A stretch of 53,429 nt of DNA, taken from the NCBI GenBank assembly GCA_947596085.1, contig CANQEW010000013.1, positions 1 to 53,429 on the forward strand, given 5' to 3'. A program made the translations under genes and the position numbers. The notes under the pieces were generated by a model, which saw only the letters and a list, made by a program, of their open reading frames with translations, was not told the DNA's origin and made no database searches. This DNA comes from an uncultured Clostridia bacterium. Lineage in GTDB: Bacteria > Bacillota > Clostridia > Christensenellales > Aristaeellaceae. Numbering within the stretch: position 1 is the stretch's first letter; every line of letters starts with the position of its first letter. This document shows, piece after piece, positions 17,143-25,064 of the stretch.

Positions 17143-17994
17143 ATGGACAACGCGAGGCGGGCGGAGGTGCTGGTTCAGGCGCTTCCCTACATACAAAAGT
17201 ACGCGGGAAAGATCATCGTCGTGAAGTTCGGCGGGAGCTCCATGGTCTCCGAGGAGCTCTGCGGCGCGGTGATGGGCGATATTACGCTGCTCACGCAGGT
17301 GGGCTTGCGCATGGTGCTGGTGCACGGCGGCGGGCCGGACATCAACGAAATGCTCAAGCGCGTGAACAAGAAATCGGAGTTCATCAACGGCCTGCGGGTC
17401 ACCGACGACGAGACGATGGAGATCGCGCAAATGGTGCTCTGCGGCAAGATCAACAAGAATCTGGTGTCCCAGCTGCACCTGCACGGCGGGCGGGCGCTGG
17501 GGCTGTCCGGCATCGACGGTCACATGATCGAGGCCGTGCAGAAGGACCCCGCGCTGGGCCGGGTGGGGGAGATCACGAAGATCAACCCCCAGGTGATCCT
17601 GGACGCGCTGGATCACGGTTACATCCCGATCATCTCCACCATCGCCAGCGACGCCTACGGCCGCAGCCTGAACATCAATGCGGACACCGCTGCAGCCGCC
17701 ATCGGCGTGGCGCTTCACGCGGAGAGTGTGATCGCGCTGACCGACACTCCCGGCATCCTGCGCGACAAGGACGATGAGAATACGCTGATCTCCCGCATCT
17801 ACCTGGATGAAGCGCCCGCGCTGATGGCGGACGGCGTGATCTCCGGTGGCATGATCCCCAAGATCGAATGCGCCTGCAAAGCCATCGAGAAGGGCGTGCG
17901 GAGGATGTTCATCATCGACGGCAGGGTCAAGCATTCGATTTTGATCGAGCTTTTGACCGACGAAGGCATGGGAACGATGTTCAGACTGAGGTGA
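17143..17994 (+). CDS. argB: Acetylglutamate kinase
   Basis: The enzyme phosphorylates N-acetylglutamate. I read 283 residues from the ATG at 17143, 10 bases after CGAGGTG; an in-frame ATG three codons earlier (17134) is too close to that site. Amino-acid kinase marks are KFGGSSM, VLVHGGGPDINEML, NGLRVTDDETMEIAQMVLCG, LSGIDG and NINADTAAAAIG. The conserved GGMIPKI near the C-terminus is present. It lies 6 bases before argD, so the two share a transcript, but a 241-base structured gap separates it from argJ. Confidence 0.96.
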   Translation: MDNARRAEVLVQALPYIQKYAGKIIVVKFGGSSMVSEELCGAVMGDITLLTQVGLRMVLVHGGGPDINEMLKRVNKKSEFINGLRVTDDETMEIAQMVLCGKINKNLVSQLHLHGGRALGLSGIDGHMIEAVQKDPALGRVGEITKINPQVILDALDHGYIPIISTIASDAYGRSLNINADTAAAAIGVALHAESVIALTDTPGILRDKDDENTLISRIYLDEAPALMADGVISGGMIPKIECACKAIEKGVRRMFIIDGRVKHSILIELLTDEGMGTMFRLR

Positions 17995-18000
17995 CAGAAA

Positions 18001-19170
18001 ATGAATTCGATCTTTGAGAAGGACAAAACCTACGTGGCCGGCACTTACACCCGCTTCCCGATCCAACTGGTGCGCGGCAAGGGCGCGCTGGTGTGGGATG
18101 TGAACGGCAAGGAATACATCGACCTGGGCAGCGGCATTGCCGTGAACGGCTTCGGTGTCGCCGACGATCAATGGATTGCCGCCGTGACCGCCCAGCTCGG
18201 CGCACTGCCACACACCTCGAACCTCTACTATTCCAGCCCCTGTGCGGAGCTGGCGGAGATGCTGTGCACGCGCACGGGCATGAAGAAGGTATTCTTCGGT
18301 AACTCTGGCGCGGAGGCCAACGAGTGCGCCATCAAGACCGCGCGCAAGTGGGGTCTGGATACCTACGGAGCGAACCACTCCACCATCATCACGCTGAAGA
18401 ACAGCTTCCACGGCCGCACCATCGCGACGCTCGCCGCCACCGGCCAGGACAGCTTCCACACCAACTTCGGCCCCTTCCCGGAGGGCTTCGTCTACGCGAC
18501 GGCCAACGATTTGGCGGACGTGCGCAGGTTGGCGGATGAGAACGCCTGCTGCGCGGTGATGCTGGAATGTGTGCAGGGCGAGGGCGGCGTGGTCGCGCTG
18601 GACACGGATTTCCTCTCCGGCGTCGAGGCGCTGTGCCGGGAGAAGGGCATGCTGCTGGTCATCGACGAGGTGCAGACGGGTAACGGCCGTTGCGGCGCGC
18701 TCTACGCCTACATGCGCTACGGCCTGCACCCGGACATCGTCACTACGGCCAAGGGTTTGGGCGGCGGCCTGCCCATCGGCGCGTGCATGCTGGGCGAGAA
18801 GGTGCAGAACACCCTCACACCCGGCGCGCACGGCTCCACCTTTGGCGGCAACCCCGCCGTGTGCGCGGGCGGCTTGAGCATCCTGAGCCGCATCGACGAG
18901 AAACTGCTGGCAGAGGTGCGGGAGAAGTCGGACTACATCGTGCGCGAGCTATCCGCCGCCCCGGGCGTGAAGAGCGTCACGGGCCTCGGCCTGATGCTGG
19001 GCATCGATCCCGTGCGCCCCGCGCGCGAGGTGGCCGAGCGCGGCATCGAGCGCGGCGTGCTGGCGCTCACGGCCAAGACCAAGGTGCGCCTGCTGCCCCC
19101 GCTGACCATCACGATGGATCAGCTCAAAGCGGCGCTGGAGCGCCTGAAGGACGCCCTGAAACCGGAATAA
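18001..19170 (+). CDS. argD: Acetylornithine aminotransferase
   Basis: A PLP-dependent class III aminotransferase of 389 residues that makes N-acetylornithine from the semialdehyde and glutamate. Seen are NSGAEANECAIKTARKW, NSFHGRT, the Asp in VIDEVQTGNGR and the Schiff-base Lys in TTAKGLGGGLPIGA. GAGGTGACAGAAA precedes the ATG. argF, argG and argH are not in the window, so this cluster covers glutamate to N-acetylornithine only, with ornithine then released by ArgJ. Confidence 0.95.
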   Translation: MNSIFEKDKTYVAGTYTRFPIQLVRGKGALVWDVNGKEYIDLGSGIAVNGFGVADDQWIAAVTAQLGALPHTSNLYYSSPCAELAEMLCTRTGMKKVFFGNSGAEANECAIKTARKWGLDTYGANHSTIITLKNSFHGRTIATLAATGQDSFHTNFGPFPEGFVYATANDLADVRRLADENACCAVMLECVQGEGGVVALDTDFLSGVEALCREKGMLLVIDEVQTGNGRCGALYAYMRYGLHPDIVTTAKGLGGGLPIGACMLGEKVQNTLTPGAHGSTFGGNPAVCAGGLSILSRIDEKLLAEVREKSDYIVRELSAAPGVKSVTGLGLMLGIDPVRPAREVAERGIERGVLALTAKTKVRLLPPLTITMDQLKAALERLKDALKPE

Positions 19171-19190
19171 AGTTCACGACGAACATTTGA

Positions 19191-19222
19191 GCGGCGGAGG
19201 AAACATTTCCTCCGCCGCCCTT
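19191..19222 (+). terminator. Terminator of the arg operon
   Basis: A perfect 13-bp stem, GCGGCGGAGGAAA / TTTCCTCCGCCGC, with a 2-base gap and then CCTTTATG. It separates argD from the convergent ammonium transporter. Confidence 0.85.
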
Positions 19223-19252
19223 TATGTTTATTTTCCGACTCGATATTTTATA

Positions 19253-20992
19253 TTAGAACTGCTCCACATCCTGCAGGGCCGCGTAGCCTTCCTCGCCGGT
19301 GCGGACCTTCACGACATTCTCCACGTCGTACACGAAGATCTTGCCGTCGCCGATGTGGCCGGTGTAGAGCACTTTCTTGGCCGTCTCGATCACCTTGCGC
19401 ACGGGCACCTTTGCCACCACGATCTCCACCTGAATCTTGGGCAGCAGGTTCAACTCCATCTCCGAGCCGCGGTAATACTCCGTGCGGCCCTTCTGCACGC
19501 CGCAGCCCAGCACGTTGGCGACCGTCATGCCCGTGATGCCGATGCCCGTCATGGCCTTCTCCAGCGCCGCGAGCCGCTCCTGCTTGCACAGGATCGTCAC
19601 CTTGGTCAGCTTCACATCCGAGGCGAAGGGGTTCTCCTTTGGCGTCGCCAGCTGCACCGGCACCGCCTCGTCCACATCCACCGGCTGCTCCGCCATGGCC
19701 GTCGGAGCGAAGCTCATGCCCGCGTTCACCGCGCCCAGCGACGGCGCGAAGTCCGCGTAGGCGCTCACCAGGCCGTGCTCCGGCAGGTCGAGGCCGCCGA
19801 TCTCCTCCTCGGGAGTCACGCGCAGGCCGATGAACTTCTTGATGAGCGTGAACACGATGGTGATCGCCACCGTCGTCCACAGCGCCGTGGCCGCGACGCC
19901 CAGCACCTGCACGAGGAAGAAGTGGCCGCGGGACATGCCCATTGCCGCCAAATCCTCATTGGAGATGAGCACGCCGGTCAGAATGGTGCCCAGGGAGCCG
20001 CAGAGGCCGTGCACGCCGATCGCGCCGACGGGGTCGTCGATGTGCAGCTTCTGGTCGATGAACTCGATGCCAAACATCACCGCAGCACCCGCGCACAGGC
20101 CGATCACCGCCGCCGCCCAGGGGTTCACCACGTCGCAGCCCGCCGTGATCGCCACCAGGCCTGCCAGCGAGCCGTTCAGCGTCATCGAGACGTCGGGTTT
20201 CTTGTAGCGGATCCAGGTGAGGATCATCACCGTCACCGTCGCCACTGCCGCCGCCAGGTTCGTGGTGAAGAACACCTTGCCTGCCAGCGCCGCCGCGCCG
20301 CCGGTCATCGAAACCGTGGAGCCGCCGTTGAAGCCGAACCAGCAGAACCACAGGATGAACACTCCCAGCGCCGCCATCGGGATGTTGTGGCCGGGAATGG
20401 CCTTGGACTTGCCGTTTTCATCGTACTTGCCGATGCGGGGCCCAAGCATGATCGCGCCGATCAGGCCGCAGATGCCGCCCACCATGTGCACCGCCGTGGA
20501 GCCCGCGAAATCGTGGAAGCCCAGCTGCGCCAGCCAGCCGCCGCCCCAGATCCAGTGGCCCGAGATCGGATAGATGAACAGCGAAATCGCCGCCGAGTAT
20601 ACGCAGTAGGCACTGAACTTCGTGCGCTCCGCCATCGCGCCGGACACGATCGTCGCCGACGTGGCGCAGAACACCGTCTGAAAGATGAAATAGGTGTAGA
20701 AGGAAACGCCCTCCGGCAGGATGGCCGAATAATCGCCCAGCGTGAACAGATCCAGCGTGCCGAACACCGCGCTGGAGGTGCCGAACATCACGCCAAAGCC
20801 CACCAGCCAGTACAGCGGCGTGCCGATGGCGTAGTCCATCACGTTTTTCATGATGATATTGCCCGCGTTCTTCGCCCGCGTGAAGCCGCATTCGCACATC
20901 GCGAAGCCCGCCTGCATCAGAAACACCAATGCCGCGCCGATCAGCGTCCACGTTATGTTGAGGTCGCTGAAGAGTTCCATTACGTTCTCCAT
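19253..20992 (-). CDS. amt: Ammonium channel (Amt) fused to a PII (GlnB/GlnK) domain
   Basis: A 579-residue fusion. Residues 1 to about 400 are an Amt/Mep/Rh channel with about 11 helices. The paired pore histidines lie in TAVHMVGGICGL and IGVHGLCGSLGT, and the ammonium-vestibule Phe/Trp region is intact. A 60-residue Pro/Ala/Asp linker leads to a full PII domain (about 461-579) with the T-loop (VQKGRTEYYRGSEMELNLLPK is 21 long, so note only its core EYYRGSEM) and the TGHIGDGKIF loop. The tyrosine uridylylated in enterobacterial PII (Tyr51) aligns with Met512, so that modification is impossible. The PII part presumably gates its own channel. The start at 20992 follows AGGGGA. Confidence 0.93.
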   Translation of the reverse strand: MENVMELFSDLNITWTLIGAALVFLMQAGFAMCECGFTRAKNAGNIIMKNVMDYAIGTPLYWLVGFGVMFGTSSAVFGTLDLFTLGDYSAILPEGVSFYTYFIFQTVFCATSATIVSGAMAERTKFSAYCVYSAAISLFIYPISGHWIWGGGWLAQLGFHDFAGSTAVHMVGGICGLIGAIMLGPRIGKYDENGKSKAIPGHNIPMAALGVFILWFCWFGFNGGSTVSMTGGAAALAGKVFFTTNLAAAVATVTVMILTWIRYKKPDVSMTLNGSLAGLVAITAGCDVVNPWAAAVIGLCAGAAVMFGIEFIDQKLHIDDPVGAIGVHGLCGSLGTILTGVLISNEDLAAMGMSRGHFFLVQVLGVAATALWTTVAITIVFTLIKKFIGLRVTPEEEIGGLDLPEHGLVSAYADFAPSLGAVNAGMSFAPTAMAEQPVDVDEAVPVQLATPKENPFASDVKLTKVTILCKQERLAALEKAMTGIGITGMTVANVLGCGVQKGRTEYYRGSEMELNLLPKIQVEIVVAKVPVRKVIETAKKVLYTGHIGDGKIFVYDVENVVKVRTGEEGYAALQDVEQF

Positions 20993-21029
20993 AAACTCAC
21001 TTCCCCTTTCGCTTTTCCAAAAACAGAGA

Positions 21030-21053
21030 TGCCCGGAGCACTTTGCTCCGAGC
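21030..21053 (-). promoter_or_regulatory. Leader hairpin of the amt-PII gene
   Basis: Between promoter and start codon, TGCTCGGAGCA and TGCTCCGGGCA form a long stem with loop AAG, followed five bases later by TTTTT on the minus strand. It could act as an attenuator or a 5' stabilising hairpin. Confidence 0.45.
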
Positions 21054-21072
21054 ACCTTCGCTTTATAGTGGG

Positions 21073-21101
21073 ATTATACGCTCGCGGCCTCTCCTTGTCA
21101 A
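21073..21101 (-). promoter_or_regulatory. Promoter of the amt-PII gene
   Basis: TTGACA (21101-21096), a 17-base spacer and TATAAT (21078-21073), a perfect consensus on the minus strand, about 80 bases upstream of the start codon. Confidence 0.88.
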
Positions 21102-21223
21102 TAGCCGAAAATGTTAAGGTTTGCCGGAAAATGTAAACTGCAATGCATTCTTGCGGCGCGTAAGCCCATGCATCACGCATTTTTGCAGGATCGTGCGCAT
21201 TATCCGTCAAATTTTAACGTCGC

Positions 21224-22054
21224 TCACACGACGGCCAGGCCGTTCAGCTTCAGCGCGGAGGCGGGCGTGTGCGTCTGGCCGATCTCGTTGTGGTTGAACG
21301 CGCCGTGGCAGTCGCTGCCCGCAGTGATTATCGCGCCGCGCCGGCGGCAGATCTCCACGCATCGCCGGGTCACGCCTGGGCTGTGGCGCGGATAGTGGCA
21401 CTCCACGCCGTCCAATCCCAGATCCAGCGCAGCCTCCACCTTTGCCTCGAGCGCGCGCAGATCGTCGCTGGGGAAGGTCACGCCGGGATGGGCCAGCACC
21501 GCCCGTCCTCCGGCGGCATGAATGGCGGCGACTACCTCCCGCGCCGGATCAAAGCCCGCGCCCGCGTAGGTCACTCCGTAGCGCTCATAAAAGGGAATCC
21601 CCGATTTCAGGTCGGCCGTCACGCCCTTCGCCTGCAGATATTGCAGCATTTTCCAGCCGCCCCGGGAGCTGTCGTAGGGAAAAGCCGCGCACTCCGCCGC
21701 GTCGAGCTGGGGATAGTCCGGCAGCAGGCGCGCGAGCAGCGCATCCTCCATGCCGTCCAGTGCCGCGCGGGCGTGGCGAATGCGCGCGAGCAGCACGGGG
21801 TCGTCCAAATCCGCGCCGTAGCAGAGGATGTGGATGTCCACCCCCTCGAAGATGGCGTCGATTTCCACGCCGGTTACATATCTCAACCCCGCCGCCAGCG
21901 CCAGCCGCACCGCTTCCAGCGTGCCGCGCACCTCGTTGTGGTCGCACACCGAAATCAACTCCACGCCGTTTTCTCGCGCGATTTGAACGATTCGCTCCGG
22001 CGTCAGCGTGCCGTCGGAAAAGACGGAATGAATGTGCATGTCCGCAAAACCCAA
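21224..22054 (-). CDS. PHP-domain phosphoesterase
   Basis: A PHP-domain metal-dependent phosphoesterase of 276 residues, related to the YciV/TrpH type that acts on 3',5'-bisphosphonucleotides or oligonucleotides. Metal motifs run in order: DMHIHS, VCDHNEV, GVEI, LAHPG, ECHYPRHS and GSDCHG. A TTG at 22054 is preferred because AGGAGG lies 8 bases upstream; the first ATG, five codons later, would be about 23 bases away. It is divergent from the ZIP permease. Substrate is inferred from family only. Confidence 0.88.
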   Translation of the reverse strand: MGFADMHIHSVFSDGTLTPERIVQIARENGVELISVCDHNEVRGTLEAVRLALAAGLRYVTGVEIDAIFEGVDIHILCYGADLDDPVLLARIRHARAALDGMEDALLARLLPDYPQLDAAECAAFPYDSSRGGWKMLQYLQAKGVTADLKSGIPFYERYGVTYAGAGFDPAREVVAAIHAAGGRAVLAHPGVTFPSDDLRALEAKVEAALDLGLDGVECHYPRHSPGVTRRCVEICRRRGAIITAGSDCHGAFNHNEIGQTHTPASALKLNGLAVV

Positions 22055-22152
22055 AGCGCTCTCCTCCTTTATCTTCGATTATCCGATATTTTGGGGACGT
22101 TGTCAAGACAATCGGCATAGGATGCAGAGCATTCGAAAGGGGTTTTGCACGG

Positions 22153-22881
22153 ATGAACTCGGTATATTGGGCCGCGCTGGGCATCGGCGGATCGACGCTG
22201 ATCGGCACGGGCTGCGGCTTTCTGTTTAGTCATGTCACAGAAGTCTGGAACGATATTGTCACCGCCTTTGCCGCGGGCGTGATGCTGGCCGCCGCGGCGT
22301 TCGGACTCTTTTCGCCCGCCATGGAGATGGCCGGCGGTGCGAACGTGATGCTGATCATGGCGGGAACCCTCTGCGGCGCGCTGTTTTTGCGCGTCATCGC
22401 CGCCGCTTCGAGCCGGCTGGGCGGCGAGACGAACCTGTTTAACCTGCATCCGGAACTACTGTTTGTGCTCGCCATCGCCGTGCACAAATTTCCGGAAGGC
22501 ATGGCGGGCGGCGTGGGCCTGAACGGCATGAATCCGGCCGCGGCGCTCACCGTGGTGATCGGCATTTCGCTCCAAAATCTGCCGGAGGGGGTGGTGATGA
22601 TTCCCCCGTTGCTGAACGCGGACGTGAGCCGCAGGCGCGCCGCGGGCATCGCGCTGGCGACGGGTCTGCTCAACGCCGCTGGCGTGTTTGTGGGCGCGCT
22701 GTGGGGACGGCTGAGCGGCGGCGTGCTGCCCTTCGCGCTGGCCTTTGCGGGCGGCGCGATGCTGGACGTGATCGTCACGCGACTCATTCCCGAAGCCGTG
22801 GGCTCCGGGCGTCTCAAACAGGGCGGAATGATCGTGATGCTCGGCTTTTTGCTCATGGCCTGCATCAACGCCGCGTTCTGA
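22153..22881 (+). CDS. ZIP-family divalent metal permease
   Basis: A membrane protein of 242 residues with about eight helices. The two ZIP metal-site helices are clear: AVHKFPEGMAGG (variant of HNxPEG) and LQNLPEGVVM. It probably brings Zn, Fe or Mn into the cytoplasm (ZupT type). The ATG at 22153 has AAAGGGG about 10 bases upstream. The same frame is open for 237 further codons upstream, antisense to the PHP gene, but that part is Arg/Pro-rich noise and is left out. Confidence 0.88.
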   Translation: MNSVYWAALGIGGSTLIGTGCGFLFSHVTEVWNDIVTAFAAGVMLAAAAFGLFSPAMEMAGGANVMLIMAGTLCGALFLRVIAAASSRLGGETNLFNLHPELLFVLAIAVHKFPEGMAGGVGLNGMNPAAALTVVIGISLQNLPEGVVMIPPLLNADVSRRRAAGIALATGLLNAAGVFVGALWGRLSGGVLPFALAFAGGAMLDVIVTRLIPEAVGSGRLKQGGMIVMLGFLLMACINAAF

Positions 22882-22964
22882 AAGCCACAATGCGCGGCTC
22901 GATCCTTCACATTTGGACGGAAAAGTGAATTTCCGTAAAAGTTGAAAAAGCGCGGAAAAATTGC

Positions 22965-22993
22965 TTGACAAATTGCCCGAGTGCCTGTATAAT
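22965..22993 (+). promoter_or_regulatory. Promoter of the tRNA array
   Basis: TTGACA (22965-22970), a 17-base spacer and TATAAT (22988-22993), followed about 78 bases on by tRNA-Thr. Two small hairpins (GTTGC-CGAC-GCAAC and GCTGCC...GGCAGC) lie in between. Confidence 0.88.
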
Positions 22994-23070
22994 ATATTTC
23001 GTTGCCGACGCAACGACGGGTATAAATCCGCCGCAGCTGCCGGAGAGCAAAGGCAGCCGACGCTCAACAG

Positions 23071-23143
23071 GCTGGCGTAGCTCAATTGGCAGAGCAGCTG
23101 ATTTGTAATCAGCAGGTTGCGGGTTCAAGTCCCTTCGCCAGCT
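23071..23143 (+). tRNA. tRNA-Thr (TGT)
   Basis: The acceptor stem GCTGGCG / CGCCAGC is perfect. The D arm is GCTC...GAGC and the anticodon arm is CTGA-TTTGTAA-TCAG with anticodon TGT. The T arm is GCGGG-TTCAAGT-CCCTT with one mismatch. The CCA end is not encoded. Confidence 0.95.
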
Positions 23144-23176
23144 CTCTTGAGCATCGGAGGGCGCGGCAATGCATGT

Positions 23177-23263
<87 letters not shown>

Positions 23264-23264
23264 T

Positions 23265-23353
23265 GCGGGAATGGCGGAATTGGCAGACGCGCTAGATTCA
23301 GGTTCTAGTGATCATTACGATTCGTGCAGGTTCAAGTCCTGTTTCCCGCACCA
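23265..23353 (+). tRNA. tRNA-Leu (CAG), likely integration site
   Basis: The acceptor stem GCGGGAA / TTCCCGC is perfect. The anticodon arm CTAGA-TTCAGGT-TCTAG has anticodon CAG. The long variable arm and T arm GCAGG-TTCAAGT-CCTGT fit leucine, and CCA is encoded. Its 3' end faces a recombinase gene 230 bases away, the usual layout of an attL. Confidence 0.95.
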
Positions 23354-23354
23354 A

Positions 23355-23386
23355 CAGAAAGCTGCGAAAGCGGCTTTCTTTTTTGT
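23355..23386 (+). terminator. Terminator of the tRNA array
   Basis: AGAAAGC ... GCTTTCT with inner GC-GAAA-GC pairs, followed by TTTTTTG, directly after tRNA-Leu. Confidence 0.85.
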
Positions 23387-23583
23387 GCAATTTGTGCGAA
23401 AATCCCGATGGATCGGGGCAAAAATCCCGGCTTTGAATGGGATCCGTCTCAACGACTCCATTCCGCCAACTCCACCCCTGCGCGATTTACGAACAAATTT
23501 GCATCGAAAAGAGCTTGATTTGCCCGCATTTTCAGGGGTTTTCAGCAATCGGTTTTTCGCACAAACCACTGCGGAAGTAGGAT

Positions 23584-24900
23584 TCATGTGGCTGCGTCGG
23601 AGAGGAAATTCCCGAGCGTTTCCACTGCGGCGGGGAGCCGCGTCGGTTCCGTCTTGGCGTACACCTTCAGCGTCATCTCCGGGGTGGAGTGTCCCATCAG
23701 CGACTGGGTGGTCTTGATGTCTACGCCGGAGGCCACCATCATCGTCGCAAACGTCGTGCGGAAGTTCTTCGCCGTCATGCCGTACAGCTCGATGTGCGAT
23801 TGCAGCCGTTCCCACAGGCGGCGATATGTCATTGCGGTGACAGGCTCGCCGTTCTCCTTGGAGATCACGTATCCAAATTCCCGGCGGCAACTCCACAAAA
23901 TTTCGTAGAGCTGGTCGCACATCGGAAAGTGGCGGACGCTGGACTTTGTCTTGGTTGCCTTCTTCACCGCCGTGCTGACCGGAAATACCACGGCTTCGCA
24001 GATCAGGATGCGCCGCTTTGCGAAATCGACGTTCTGCCAGCGGAGTCCCAGAACCTCCTCGCGGCGCATGCTCGTGTACGCAAGCAGCGCGATCAGACAC
24101 TTCTCCCGCGGGTCTTCCAGCATCGGAATCGCGCGCTGGATGGAGATGATCTGCTCCCGCGTCAGCGATGCGGTTCCGCTGCCTTCCGCGGCGATGTTCG
24201 TCAGCCGCCGGTCCTTCGCGGGATTTTTGGCGATGATTTCGTCGTTCACGGCGGAATCCAAAATCTCCTTCAACATGCCCCAATCGGCCTTGACGGTGGC
24301 CTTCTTGCACTTCTTTGCGCGGGCGTTCAGGAATTTCTGCACATCGCCGGACGTGATTTCCTCGATGTTCATGCCCCCGAACCAGTCGTTCAACACGCTC
24401 TGTTTGGAGTCGATGAATACCTCGGTATTCTTCGCCTTTCCCTGCTTGTAGGTCTTGCGCCAGTAATCGGAGTACGCCTTGAAGTTTGTCCGCTTTGCCT
24501 TCGTGGGTTTTGCTTCCGGTTGCTGCGGCGCGGATAGCTGCGGAAAAAACTCCCGGATGCGCCCGGACTGAACGAACGCCCGGAGAACCTTTTCGCCCAG
24601 CTCCAGCTCGGATTTCGCAGACAGCTGCCGGATGACGGGTTCGCCGTTCTCGGTATACCCGATGCGGATTCTCAAACGATGTTCCTTCGCCATGTTGTCC
24701 TCGTCTCTCCCTTCGGACTCCACGATCACGGGAACATTTTGTTCGCCCTCTTTGCAGTTTTCAAGGAGCTGTACCAGGGATTTCAGCGCGTCTGAGTGCT
24801 CAGCCGCATACTGCAACCACTGTACCAAGTTTACACGATCGGATTCATTTTTACAAGAGATAACCCAATAAACCTCCTTCTTGATTTTGTCCTTTTGCAA
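23584..24900 (-). CDS. Tyrosine recombinase / integrase (tRNA-Leu side)
   Basis: A site-specific recombinase of up to 438 residues. The catalytic domain (about 255-438) has the first Arg in TSMRREEVLGLRW, MGHSTPEMTLKVYAK with the conserved His and the Tyr nucleophile, and a box II that reads AKNFRTTFA, so the usual HxxR His is replaced. A SAM-like core-binding domain lies at about 140-235. A TTG start at 24900 with GAGG six bases upstream gives an extra acidic 69-residue N-terminus. The ATG at 24693 (MAKEHRLRIRIGY) is the alternative and the conventional beginning for this family. It points toward tRNA-Leu, suggesting an integrated element with attL at the tRNA. Confidence 0.88.
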   Translation of the reverse strand: MQKDKIKKEVYWVISCKNESDRVNLVQWLQYAAEHSDALKSLVQLLENCKEGEQNVPVIVESEGRDEDNMAKEHRLRIRIGYTENGEPVIRQLSAKSELELGEKVLRAFVQSGRIREFFPQLSAPQQPEAKPTKAKRTNFKAYSDYWRKTYKQGKAKNTEVFIDSKQSVLNDWFGGMNIEEITSGDVQKFLNARAKKCKKATVKADWGMLKEILDSAVNDEIIAKNPAKDRRLTNIAAEGSGTASLTREQIISIQRAIPMLEDPREKCLIALLAYTSMRREEVLGLRWQNVDFAKRRILICEAVVFPVSTAVKKATKTKSSVRHFPMCDQLYEILWSCRREFGYVISKENGEPVTAMTYRRLWERLQSHIELYGMTAKNFRTTFATMMVASGVDIKTTQSLMGHSTPEMTLKVYAKTEPTRLPAAVETLGNFLSDAAT

Positions 24901-24910
24901 TGCAAGCCTC

Positions 24911-25019
24911 GGGTTTTAGGGCGGAGTCCTAAGTATCGAGAGCGGGGTTGGAACTTCCGCGCTCCCTTTCGACCGGCCGTTTGTAGGCCGGTCGGATATG
25001 CTTGACTGCTCAGACCCCG
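24911..25019 (+). repeat. Structured repeat copy A (pairs with copy B at 26296-26414)
   Basis: This begins GGGTTTTAGGGCGGAGTCC and ends GGATATGCTTGACTGCTC-AGACCCC. It contains three hairpins: TTAGG...CCTAA, a GAGAGCGG/CCGCGCTC arm, and a perfect 9-bp CGACCGGCC-GTTTGTA-GGCCGGTCG. Copy B on the other strand shares both ends (26 of the first 34 positions, then GGATATGCTTGAC) and the same hairpin order with different stem sequences. That points to conserved structure. The copies face each other around the parB-like gene. Confidence 0.65.
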
Positions 25020-25033
25020 TTGGACAGGTGCTC

Positions 25034-25060
25034 AAAAGTGTGCCAACCTGTCACACTTTT
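25034..25060 (-). terminator. Terminator of the parB-like gene
   Basis: AAAAGTGTG (25034-25042) and CACACTTTT (25052-25060) form a 9-bp stem with U-tracts on both strands. It sits just after the parB-like stop codon. Confidence 0.75.
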
Positions 25061-25064
25061 TCGG

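Noticed and set aside
19187..21136. 649-codon plus-strand open frame across the ammonium transporter
   Set aside because: It mirrors the transporter on the other strand, is His/Arg-rich and has no family features.
21442..22152. N-terminal 237-codon extension of the ZIP permease frame
   Set aside because: Arg/Pro-rich and antisense to the PHP gene; the ATG at 22153 has a ribosome site and begins at the family start.
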